Of a stretch of 9,074 nt of DNA, positions 1 to 6,878 are shown piece after piece. The translations under genes and the position numbers were made by a program. The notes beneath the pieces are model-generated. The model searched no databases. It had not been told where the DNA came from and saw nothing but the letters and a program-made list of their open reading frames with translations. Source of the DNA: CAYJAZ01 sp964369165 (GTDB lineage Bacteria > Desulfobacterota > Desulfovibrionia > Desulfovibrionales > Desulfovibrionaceae). Each line of letters opens with the position of its first letter. Within the stretch, counting starts at the first letter, position 1. The stretch lies in NCBI GenBank assembly GCA_964369165.1, contig CAYJFE010000098.1, positions 1 through 9,074 of the forward strand. Reading direction: 5' to 3'.

Positions 1-1
1 T

Positions 2-1258
2 AAAGATTGTCACTATACAAGCGGTAACTTCTATGCTCGTCGTCGTTTAGAATCACTCAAAGAATTTATCTCTATTTTAGGGATTGATTCACGCAGATTC
101 TCTTACTCATGGGTTTCAGCTTCAGAAGGGCAGAAATGGAAAGAAGTTGTCACAACTTTCACCAATCAAATCCACGAATTAGGACCAGCAAAGAAATTCA
201 AAGACGCTATTCCTATGACGAATATGCCAACTGAATTGTATGAGCCTATTCGCCCATTAGGTTGCGGTGAAAATCCATTTATTGAAGAATTAAAAACCAA
301 AGCAAAAGAAGCACTTGCAAACGGTCTTGAAGGTATTTTAGGCTGGAAACAAGGCCCTGATGCTTTGCTTGCAAAACCTTTCTTTGCTAAAACTCCTGAA
401 GAAGTTGATCAATTTGTTTGGGGTCCTACGAATGTGTCGAGCTTAGTTGGCTTATTGCGAAAGCATCAAGGCAAGAAAATCGGTATATTAGTTAAAGGTT
501 GCGAATCAAGAACTGTGGTTTCAATGCTTCAAGAAAAGCTTTTGAATAAAGATGATATCACTATTTTTGGTATGCAATGTAATGGCACAATTAGCCGTGA
601 TAGAGTAGTTGCAAAAGTGCGTGAACTTTCAGGCATTCAAAAGCCAATTATTCTTTCAGCAAAAGGTGCGGCAAAAAGCTTAACTGTCACTGTACAGACA
701 AGTGAAGGCGATAAAGAATTCACTCTTGATATGGCTGACATTGCTCAAGACAAATGCCGTCAATGCACCATGCCTGCCGCAAAATACTTTGATGTCTTTG
801 TAGGTAAAGAAGGCGAAGCTATGGAAGCTGACACTCGTCCACCTGTAGGTTTAGCATTCTTAAATTCACTATCATTAGATGATAGAATGAGTTTCTGGCG
901 TGGCCATATTGATCGTTGTATGCATTGCTATGCTTGCCGTAACTCTTGCCCAATGTGCGTATGTAAAGACAATTGCGCTGGCGACAGCCGTAATCCACAC
1001 TGGGTAGCTGACGATAACTCTCCTGAATGCAAAATGTTCTTCCATCTTATTCACGGTCAGCATTTAGCTGGCCGTTGTACAGGTTGTGCTGAATGTAGCC
1101 GTGTTTGCCCAATGGGTATTCCAGTTTTCTGGCTCAAACAGCAATTCGGTGGTATTATGAAACGCGTATTCGGTTATACTGCTGGTCTAGATTTAACTGC
1201 AACTCCGCCACTTTTAGGCTATCAAGTTGAAGAAGCAAACATAAAGGAGCATTTCTAA
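2..1258 (+). CDS. flxDC: FlxDC-like fusion: MvhD-type domain joined to FlxC-type iron-sulfur protein (5' partial)
   Basis: The frame is open from base 2, so the true start lies upstream. The ATG at 215 is internal, because the preceding codons read as conserved protein. Bases 2-180 encode the end of an MvhD/hydrogenase delta domain, with KDCHYTSGN and the WVSASEG motif. After a short linker comes an FrhB/FlxC-like part: ILVKGCESRTVV near 490-525, CRQC at 755-766, then two ferredoxin-type motifs, CMHCYACRNSCP from 917 and CTGCAECSRVCP from 1076, each able to bind a 4Fe-4S cluster. In FlxABCD-HdrABC complexes (established family knowledge) FlxD-type domains hand electrons to HdrA, and FlxC relays them from the NADH-oxidising module. 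The stop lies one base before flxB. Upstream hdrABC is expected but not visible. Assignment to the Flx type, rather than another cytoplasmic hydrogenase module, rests on the order of the three genes. Confidence 0.82.
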   Translation, partial: KDCHYTSGNFYARRRLESLKEFISILGIDSRRFSYSWVSASEGQKWKEVVTTFTNQIHELGPAKKFKDAIPMTNMPTELYEPIRPLGCGENPFIEELKTKAKEALANGLEGILGWKQGPDALLAKPFFAKTPEEVDQFVWGPTNVSSLVGLLRKHQGKKIGILVKGCESRTVVSMLQEKLLNKDDITIFGMQCNGTISRDRVVAKVRELSGIQKPIILSAKGAAKSLTVTVQTSEGDKEFTLDMADIAQDKCRQCTMPAAKYFDVFVGKEGEAMEADTRPPVGLAFLNSLSLDDRMSFWRGHIDRCMHCYACRNSCPMCVCKDNCAGDSRNPHWVADDNSPECKMFFHLIHGQHLAGRCTGCAECSRVCPMGIPVFWLKQQFGGIMKRVFGYTAGLDLTATPPLLGYQVEEANIKEHF

Positions 1259-1259
1259 G

Positions 1260-2462
1260 ATGAAATACTTAGCGCAAAAAGAACAAGTAAATGCTTGGCT
1301 TGCAAAATTAGCTGACAAATATACTGTCTATGCTCCTAAAGCAATAGCAAAAAGTGTTACTTATCAATCTTATACTGCAGATGAATTAACAAAAGTTGAT
1401 ATGAATCAACTGCTTGATTATACTACAAATTCAGCAAAAAAAGTCTATCTTCCTGAAACAGAAGTTTTACTCAGCTATACAGCGAAGAAACATGAAGACG
1501 ATTTATCTAAAAAAGATATTGATGTTTGTTGCGAATTAAACAGCACTCAAAAAGTGATTTTTGGCGCGCGTCCTTGCGATGCAAAAGCTGTCTTAGTGCA
1601 AGATGCTCAATATTTGGGTGGAAAATATCGTGATCCTTACTATGCGGCTCACCGTGAAAATACTTGTATGATTACACAAGCTTGCGATAATACACTTCCT
1701 TCATGCTTCTGTAATTGGACAGATACTGATTTGACTTCACCTTATGCTTCTGATGTATTCTTTACCATCACAGACAATGGCTTTGTTTTTGAAGCTGTAA
1801 CTGATAAAGGCAAAGAATTATTAGAAATAGCTGGTTTTGTACAAGCTTCTGATGAAGACAATAAAGCAGTAGAAGCAAAGCACGCAAAAGCGCATGAATC
1901 ATTGCCACAAAAACCTGATATGTCAAAAATTACGCAAATTGTTGCTTATAATTTTGAAAATTCAGCTTTTTGGTCTGAAGTTTCTGCAGGTTGCATTGGC
2001 TGTTCATCATGTACATTTGTATGCCCAACTTGCCAATGTTTCACAATCACAGACGAAGGCAATCCCCTTCAAGGCAAAAGAATGCGTTCATGGGCTTCTT
2101 GTATGTCCGACGAATTCACTCGTGAGGCCTCTGGACACAATCCTCGTGGCGCTGGCTTTATGCGTTGGAGAAACCGTCTTGGCCACAAATTCAATTATAT
2201 GCTTTCTTGGCACAAAGATCTCTATTCTTGCACAGGTTGCGGACGTTGCTTGCAATCTTGCCCAGCTTCAATCAGCATAAATGGCATGATTACTTCTATT
2301 CTTGAAGCAACTCCTGCCGATGCAGATTTGCCGCCTAAAGCTGAATATTATGTTCAAAAAGCTGGCAATACTACTGAAGCAGCAGCTCCTAAAGCTGAAC
2401 CAAAACCTGCACCAAAGCAAGCACCTAAAAAAACACCTAAAAAAGCGGTAAAAGAGGGATAA
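1260..2462 (+). CDS. flxB: FlxB-like 4Fe-4S dicluster electron-transfer subunit
   Basis: This is a 400-residue cytoplasmic iron-sulfur protein of the sulfhydrogenase-beta/AsrA/FlxB family. Around residues 102-110 is the GARPCDAKAV motif, followed by a cysteine-containing segment (TCMITQACDN, SCFCNW) typical of the family's N-terminal domain. Two ferredoxin-like motifs follow: C245-C248-C251-C255 with extra cysteines at 258 and 260, and C324-C327-C330-C334 followed by proline. The predicted role is to relay electrons between FlxA (FAD/NADH) and FlxC. The ATG at 1260 lies one base after the upstream stop and has AAAGGAG at 1243-1249, so translation is probably coupled. The last ~30 residues are an Ala/Pro/Lys-rich tail without cysteines, likely disordered and not part of the conserved fold. 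The next gene starts four bases after this stop. Confidence 0.85.
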   Translation: MKYLAQKEQVNAWLAKLADKYTVYAPKAIAKSVTYQSYTADELTKVDMNQLLDYTTNSAKKVYLPETEVLLSYTAKKHEDDLSKKDIDVCCELNSTQKVIFGARPCDAKAVLVQDAQYLGGKYRDPYYAAHRENTCMITQACDNTLPSCFCNWTDTDLTSPYASDVFFTITDNGFVFEAVTDKGKELLEIAGFVQASDEDNKAVEAKHAKAHESLPQKPDMSKITQIVAYNFENSAFWSEVSAGCIGCSSCTFVCPTCQCFTITDEGNPLQGKRMRSWASCMSDEFTREASGHNPRGAGFMRWRNRLGHKFNYMLSWHKDLYSCTGCGRCLQSCPASISINGMITSILEATPADADLPPKAEYYVQKAGNTTEAAAPKAEPKPAPKQAPKKTPKKAVKEG

Positions 2463-2465
2463 CAC

Positions 2466-3314
2466 ATGAGTCATACTTGTTCTTGCAATAATAATCCATA
2501 TTTACCAGAAGTTTCTACTGTATTAGAAGTCATCAGAGAAACAGGTAATATTATGACATTCCGTGTCCGTTTTGATGACGAAGAAAAAATGAATGCCTTC
2601 ACCTATGGCCCAGGTCAAGTAGGTCAGCTTTCAATTTTCGGTGTAGGCGAGTCTACATTCGTTATCAACAGCCCTCCATCACAAAAAGATTATCTACAAT
2701 TCTCAGTCATGCGTACTGGTGAAGTAACGGAAGCCTTGCACAAGCTTTCACCTGGTGATAAAGTTGGTGTGCGTGCGCCTCTTGGTAAGCCATTTCCTTT
2801 TGAAGAATGGAAAGGCAAAAGCGTTTTCTTCATCGGTGGCGGTATCGGTATGGCGCCAATTCGTACAATTATGTTACACGTTTTAGAGCGTGCTGACGAT
2901 TATGGGCAAATCTCCCTCCTTTATGGCGGGCGTTCACCACAAGATTTAGCCTATTCTTACGAGCTTGAATCATGGCTCAATCACCCGAAACTAAACACAA
3001 CGCTCACTATTGATAATCCATCTGACGGTTGGCCGCACAGAGTAGGGCTTATTCCAAATGTTTTAAAAGAATTAGCTCCATCCCCTGACAATTGTGTTGC
3101 CGTTTTGTGTGGACCTCCAATAATGATCAAATTCACCCTTGCAGCTCTTCAAGAAATGGGCTTCAAAGATGAAAATATCATCACAACTCTTGAACGTCGT
3201 ATGAAATGCGGTATAGGCATTTGTGGGCGTTGCAATGTTGGCGATAAATACGTTTGCGTTGATGGCCCAGTCTTCTCGCAAGCTGAACTCAACATCATGC
3301 CAAACGAATTATAG
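2466..3314 (+). CDS. flxA: FlxA-like FAD/NAD(P)-binding oxidoreductase with C-terminal 2Fe-2S motif
   Basis: This 282-residue flavoprotein belongs to the ferredoxin-NADP reductase-like group that includes sulfhydrogenase gamma, AsrB and FlxA. Residues 1-100 form the FAD-binding barrel. The usual RxYS flavin motif is replaced by FVINSPPS (65-72), as is common in this subgroup. The nucleotide-binding half shows GGGIGMAPIR from residue 124 and CGPPIM from 215. The C-terminal 2Fe-2S motif is C248-C253-C256-C264 followed by VDGPVF, as in PyrK-type proteins. The inferred role is to take hydride from NADH and feed single electrons through FlxB and FlxC to HdrA and ferredoxin. The ATG at 2466 follows an AGAGGG-like ribosome site and the flxB stop by four bases, so this is the last gene of the operon. 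Additional cysteines at positions 5 and 7 do not form a recognised motif. Confidence 0.87.
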   Translation: MSHTCSCNNNPYLPEVSTVLEVIRETGNIMTFRVRFDDEEKMNAFTYGPGQVGQLSIFGVGESTFVINSPPSQKDYLQFSVMRTGEVTEALHKLSPGDKVGVRAPLGKPFPFEEWKGKSVFFIGGGIGMAPIRTIMLHVLERADDYGQISLLYGGRSPQDLAYSYELESWLNHPKLNTTLTIDNPSDGWPHRVGLIPNVLKELAPSPDNCVAVLCGPPIMIKFTLAALQEMGFKDENIITTLERRMKCGIGICGRCNVGDKYVCVDGPVFSQAELNIMPNEL

Positions 3315-3334
3315 TCTATAAATGAAGATTTTAT

Positions 3335-3382
3335 CGAGAGGGGAAGAACTACACTTTGAAAAGTGAGTTTCTTCCCCTCTCG
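3335..3382 (+). terminator. Long perfect hairpin after flxA, probable operon 3' end
   Basis: CGAGAGGGGAAGAA (3335-3348) is perfectly complementary to TTCTTCCCCTCTCG (3369-3382). Inside it CACTTT (3352-3357) pairs with AAAGTG (3360-3365) around a GA turn. It sits 21 bases after the flxA stop. No T-run follows on either strand, so it is not a textbook intrinsic terminator. It may stabilise the mRNA 3' end, or be an inverted repeat left by a mobile element. Confidence 0.5.
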
Positions 3383-3574
3383 TGCTCTCTCCTTACTATT
3401 GCAGACTATGAAGATAAAATTACTCTATTAAAAGGTAATCCGACGGAAAATACAGCAAATAAGATGATTGATTTAGCTTTCGCCAAAGGCTGGAAGTTAG
3501 AAGATTTAAGTGTGACTGGATCAGATGAATTTGTAGAAATTATCACTGAGGAAATTGAGAAAAGAATGATATAA
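3356..3574 (+). pseudogene. Orphan LPD7-like domain fragment (relaxase/polyvalent protein remnant)
   Basis: A 72-codon frame has only a TTG as possible start, and that codon lies inside the hairpin following flxA. The frame is closed upstream by TGA at 3323-3325, and I see no ribosome site. The C-terminal ~55 residues read like the large polyvalent protein-associated domain 7 found in MobA/TraI-type relaxases: a DYEDKI strand, then AFAKGWK, then VTGSDEF, ending in a short helix. The first ~15 residues, encoded by the hairpin arm, look unrelated. The simplest reading is the broken 3' end of a mobilisation or phage polyvalent gene that landed behind the flx operon. A small standalone domain protein is the alternative. 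It ends four bases before the convergent repressor stop. Domain recognition is from memory of the family pattern and is moderate only. Confidence 0.42.
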
Positions 3575-3578
3575 CAAA

Positions 3579-3953
3579 TCATTCAGGCTTATATACTAAA
3601 AAAATTTCAACATTCTTCCTCATGCGTTCAGAAAGAGTTTGCAAAAGTTCCTCATTGCTAAAGTCTTCAAGTTTTTGGCAATCTGAAAAGTCTTGCGTGA
3701 TTACTTCCTTCAAGTCAGTACTTGGAGATAAAAATTTTGGAGCATTGCCTGAAAGTATCCAAGCTGGATTAATATTTTTTTCTATAACTAATTTAAGAAG
3801 CCACTCAGCAGGAATATTTTCCTTTCTTATGCTTTCTGAAATACTCGATTGATGAATGCTAAGAAAATTTGCTAATTCAAGCTGAGTTTTGCAACAAGTC
3901 ACCTCAAAAACACGTTGAAATACTTCACTATTTACGCTTATCTTCTTTCTCAT
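3579..3953 (-). CDS. Phage CI-type helix-turn-helix repressor, short form
   Basis: This is a 124-residue protein whose first ~75 residues match the bacteriophage CI repressor HTH domain. QLELANFLSIHQSSISESIR (24-43) forms the helix-turn-helix, IPAEWLLKLV is the following helix, and NPAWILSGNAPKFL is the signature that closes this domain in many proteobacterial prophage regulators. The remaining ~50 residues are acidic and helical, with no S24 peptidase domain, so RecA-triggered self-cleavage is not expected. I chose the ATG at 3953, with GGGGG at 3959-3963 as a weak ribosome site, over a TTG at 3965. It is divergent from the C4-like RNA segment and convergent with the LPD7-like fragment. This is typical of an immunity region, where it would repress the rightward transcript (inference). 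Confidence 0.8.
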   Translation of the reverse strand: MRKKISVNSEVFQRVFEVTCCKTQLELANFLSIHQSSISESIRKENIPAEWLLKLVIEKNINPAWILSGNAPKFLSPSTDLKEVITQDFSDCQKLEDFSNEELLQTLSERMRKNVEIFLVYKPE

Positions 3954-3975
3954 AATTGCCCCCAAACTTCAAAAA

Positions 3976-3997
3976 AGTAAGGTTTTCAGCAATTACT
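3976..3997. promoter_or_regulatory. Possible operator between repressor and C4-like RNA
   Basis: AGTAA (3976-3980) and TTACT (3993-3997) form a perfect 5-bp inverted repeat with a 12-bp spacer in the 57-bp divergent intergenic region. It is placed where a CI-type repressor would control both directions. Short repeats arise by chance in AT-rich DNA, so this is only a candidate. Confidence 0.25.
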
Positions 3998-4010
3998 CAA
4001 AAAAGCAAAA

Positions 4011-4083
4011 GCCGGGAGCTCAAAACCGAGTAAGCACGGCGGAGTTATTTCCTAAAAGGTATTTTATTCCTCGCACTCCCGGC
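4011..4083 (+). ncRNA. C4-like phage antisense RNA candidate
   Basis: GCCGGGAG (4011-4018) pairs perfectly with CTCCCGGC (4076-4083), closing a ~73-nt structure with two inner hairpins: CCG/CGG (4026-4028 with 4037-4039, loop AGTAAGCA) and GGAGT/ATTCC (4041-4045 with 4066-4070) topped by CCT/AGG. Two segments are perfectly complementary to a downstream site: GCTCAAAAC (4018-4026) to 4172-4180, and AGTAAGC (4029-4035) to 4157-4163, in antiparallel collinear order. This is the design of the P1/P7 c4 and P4 CI antisense RNAs, which pair with their own downstream transcript to block an antirepressor or replication operon (established for those phages). The strand is chosen because the RNA should precede its target and diverge from the repressor. 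On the minus strand the outer stem is followed by a T-rich stretch, so a terminator or leader for the repressor is an alternative. Confidence 0.55.
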
Positions 4084-4100
4084 CGTTTAACATAACTATA

Positions 4101-4137
4101 GAGTCGCCAAAAACCAGCAGTGTGGGGAAAGCGACTC
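4101..4137 (+). other. Second structured hairpin between the C4-like RNA and its target
   Basis: GAGTCGC (4101-4107) pairs perfectly with GCGACTC (4131-4137) around a 23-nt loop that can itself fold through CCA (4114-4116) and TGG (4123-4125). It is followed at once by a smaller CGTG/CACG hairpin (4138-4141 with 4149-4152). Its place between the antisense RNA and the complementary site suggests a processing or termination-control element of the same leader. No long T-run follows on either strand. Confidence 0.45.
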
Positions 4138-4156
4138 CGTGTTTGGTTCACGACCC

Positions 4157-4180
4157 GCTTACTATTAAGATGTTTTGAGC
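4157..4180 (+). promoter_or_regulatory. Predicted target site of the C4-like RNA
   Basis: GCTTACT (4157-4163) and GTTTTGAGC (4172-4180) are exact complements of the two segments of the C4-like RNA, giving 7 + 9 base pairs with an internal loop of 2 against 8 nt. An ATG at 4170-4172 lies inside the site and opens a two-codon frame (ATG TTT TGA). Pairing would therefore cover a potential initiation region. The gene that would be regulated is lost in the adjacent assembly gap. Confidence 0.5.
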
Positions 4181-4193
4181 ACCTATGCTTATA

Positions 4194-4293
4194 NNNNNNN
4201 NNNNNNNNNNNNNNNNNNNNNNNNNNNNNNNNNNNNNNNNNNNNNNNNNNNNNNNNNNNNNNNNNNNNNNNNNNNNNNNNNNNNNNNNNNNNN
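4194..4293. other. Assembly gap (100 N)
   Basis: Exactly 100 N, the conventional placeholder for a gap of unknown size. It separates the phage-like immunity segment from the autotransporter terminator. The true distance, and any gene downstream of the C4-like target, cannot be known from this window. Confidence 0.95.
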
Positions 4294-4346
4294 AAAAAAT
4301 ACTGCCATAAAAGCGTAGAGAAATCAATACGCTTTTATGGCAGTAT
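4294..4346 (-). terminator. Intrinsic terminator of the autotransporter gene
   Basis: ATACTGCCATAAAAGCGTA (4299-4317) and its exact reverse complement (4328-4346) form a 19-bp perfect stem with a 10-nt loop. On the minus strand the stem is followed by a run of at least six T (A4294-4299 on the plus strand) before the gap. It begins 42 bases beyond the autotransporter stop codon. Confidence 0.88.
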
Positions 4347-4388
4347 AAAAAGTAAATTATTTATATTTAAGCCAATGCTGCAATAGCT

Positions 4389-6778
4389 CTAAAACTCGTA
4401 TCTAAAGGTAGCTTGCAAGCCATGGCTTGTTTCGTGTTCAGAAGCTTGAATATTATAATCAAAGCTCATGCTGAAATCATTTTTCCTTGCTTCAATACCA
4501 AGTCCGCCTTTAAAGGCTACACTATCAACGTTTTTCATATCGTATGAGGTGACTGTTGCAAGGCCAGGAGTTGCTGTTTCACTAGTGGCTTCAAGATCGC
4601 CAGTAGCAAAAAGCATACCTACATCAGCTTTAGGAGTAAGACTCCAGCCGTTTTGCGTCATAAAGTCTTTTTGCATAGTCACGCCTAGTGGGAAGTACCA
4701 CACGCTTTGACTATCCGCAGAAACTCTGCCCATAACTCCGCCATTTCCTTTGATATCATAAGCATCTGTGCTTACGTGCATATAGCGCACACCAGCATAT
4801 GGAATGAAATCAGCAAAGCTTGTTTTGACAAGGTATTCTGCATTTAAGCCAAATGTCCAAACATCTGTGCTTGTGTCGGCTGAATTTGCACCTAGGCCAA
4901 GAATTGGGTTTGTATCTTGGCTGATATCGCCTGAAATGCCGCTATAACCAAAATCAGCAGACAAGCCTAAGTTTTGGTATTGGTAGCCAGCATAGAGTGA
5001 CAAACCCCAGAAATCAAAATTATTTTCGGTGGAGTTGAAATCGCCAGTTGAGTCGATATCACCAGCGCCCACGCTTAAAGCCATACCTACACGAAGAGGG
5101 CTAGCGAAAGTATAATCAAGACCAAGACTTGCGCCGTAGAGGTTTGAATTGTAACCAGAGCCGAATTGCCCTGAATCCATGCCGTCAACACTGCTAAATT
5201 CAGCTATAGGCATAAACCAAACGCCAATGCCTTTTTTCATGTCAGAACCAGCACTTAGACCGGCTTCGCCTTCATTGAGTGTGATTGCTGTGCCACCTGC
5301 AAGTGGTGTGCCACCAATGGAATTGTAATTTGTGATAATGCCTGAAACTGCCATTGCTGTATCAAGACCAGAAGCATTTGAAGCACCAATTGTGGCAAGC
5401 TGGCGTGAGCCTTCAATTTCGATAGCTTGAGTTTTTAGGCTTTCATTGCCAAGGCCGTTTGCGCCTGTATTGATTATTTGTTTCAAATAAGTCACACCTG
5501 CTTCTGTTGAGGTGGAAGCTCTTGCTTCGTCAAGAAGCTGATTGCTTTTAGGATCGAGGAAGGGGTTTGTGGAAGCATTTACTTTTAGAGTAACAGTATA
5601 TTTACCTACAGCGCTAGCATCTACAGAAGCGATTTCTGTAAGTGTATTATCGGTTTTGACAAGGCTACTATTGTTCATACCCCAGCCTGCATTACCACTA
5701 GAAACACCGCTTGCAAAATCTTCAACAATAGTGACTACTTGACCGTCAGAACCGCCTGAAATAATAAGCTGTGCACTAGGATGAACATATAGTATGCTTG
5801 CTGCATCGCCTGCTATACCTTTAAGAGCTGCCTCTGCGCCTACACCATTTGCATTGACTGTAAGAAGTGAATTTTCATCAAAGTGTGCCTTTTTACTAGT
5901 TGGAGCAACTGGTGCACCACCTTTTTCTGCGTCTCCACTGGCATCTGCCACAATCATGCCGTCAACAATGATTGAGCCTGTTGCGGCTAAAGTTTGTGGG
6001 CTATTGATAAATAAGGCGGCAGAAATTTCTGAAGAGCCGTTACCCCATACAAGGCCTGAATCTTGGAAAGATTTTTGTGCCCATGCTGTATCGGAAGCAC
6101 CAAGAACGATATAAGAGTTTTGCCCTGCAATAAGATTACCATCAACTGCGCCGCTTGTGAACTTTGTGATAGCACCAGTTGAAGCGCCTTCAATGCCTAC
6201 ACCGTCTTGAAATGCAGGATCAAGAAGTAGAGTTTTGCCAAGCATGGTTAATTCTTCGGTGGAAAGTTCACCGCGTACATTGCCACTACCTATATTTGCA
6301 GTTTCACCGCTTTGTGATAAATCAAGCTTATCAGTATCAAGCTTACCGCCAAGAACATTCAAATCACCTGTACTTGCAACTTCTTGAACTTTTGTTTCGC
6401 CAACAATATTTGCAATACCTTTGTTATCAAGTTTGCCTGCGCCGTCTGAACCAATTGTGCCCGAACCAAGGTTTGCTGTTCCGCCTAATGCAACATTAAT
6501 ATTTGCATCGGAAAGCTTGCCTTTATTTGCGCCATTTTCGTCAGAAGCGTCACCTGTAATGGTAAGAGTTCCAGTGTTTGCGACATTAATACCATTTGCG
6601 CCACCATCCCCTGAAACATAGCCTACAGCCACATCCTTAGAAACATTTCCTGCGCCTGCTTCAACAGAACTTCTGCCTAGGGTTTTCTCATCAGCTAAAA
6701 AGTCATCGAGACTTGCGCCTGTAACTGTAAAGCCATCAAAGGCCATTACTACATCTGCACCAAAATCAATACCATACC
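4389..6778 (-). CDS. Autotransporter, C-terminal part: passenger end and beta-barrel
   Basis: This is the downstream part of one gene with 6879-8505. The frame does not start at the ATG at 6744-6746: it runs open back to the gap edge, reading YGIDFGADVV before that methionine. The first ~510 residues are a Gly/Ala/Ser/Asn/Asp-rich, cysteine-free repetitive passenger with short beta-helix-like turns (for example ANLGSG and ANIGSG repeated), then a helical linker. From about base 5240 to the stop comes a ~280-residue autotransporter beta-domain of alternating aromatic strands (GIGVWFMPIAEF, NLYGASLGLDYTF, WGLSLYAGYQYQ, FIPYAGVRYMHV). It ends in FRYEF, the terminal aromatic expected for BamA-dependent outer-membrane insertion. 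The inferred role is secretion of a surface adhesin- or fibre-like passenger. The substrate or ligand cannot be told from sequence. A strong terminator follows. Confidence 0.9.
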
Positions 6779-6878
6779 NNNNNNNNNNNNNNNNNNNNNN
6801 NNNNNNNNNNNNNNNNNNNNNNNNNNNNNNNNNNNNNNNNNNNNNNNNNNNNNNNNNNNNNNNNNNNNNNNNNNNNNN
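6779..6878. other. Assembly gap (100 N) inside the autotransporter gene
   Basis: Exactly 100 N, so the length is arbitrary. Coding sequence is open on both edges. The apparent frame change and the premature stop at 6766 seen on reading through the Ns are products of the placeholder length. Repetitive passenger sequence is a likely reason the assembly broke here. Confidence 0.95.

Noticed and set aside
1894..2280. 128-codon plus-strand frame within flxB
   Set aside because: Overlaps the cysteine motifs of flxB in another frame. Its Leu/Cys-rich composition is a by-product of those codons.
3963..3965. TTG start for the CI-type repressor, giving four extra residues
   Set aside because: The ATG at 3953 has a G-rich ribosome-site candidate just upstream and starts the conserved basic N-terminus (MRKK). 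The TTG has none.
4011..4083. tRNA-like or CRISPR-like reading of the GC-rich stem region
   Set aside because: The structure has a two-hairpin core without tRNA arm spacing or a T-loop motif, and there are no repeated spacers. The target complementarity fits an antisense RNA better.
4120..4386. 88-codon open frame on the plus strand crossing the first gap
   Set aside because: More than a third of it is N, it runs through the C4-like target and then antisense through the autotransporter terminator, and it has no ribosome site or recognisable product.
5542..6621. Several plus-strand frames of 66-106 codons opposite the autotransporter
   Set aside because: They are shadows of the repetitive passenger coding sequence, with no initiation signals and no domain character.
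6766..6778. Stop codon shortly after the second gap, making the N-terminal autotransporter piece look complete
   Set aside because: The frame there depends on the arbitrary 100-N gap length. The alternative minus-strand frame is open and reads directly into the barrel-containing part.
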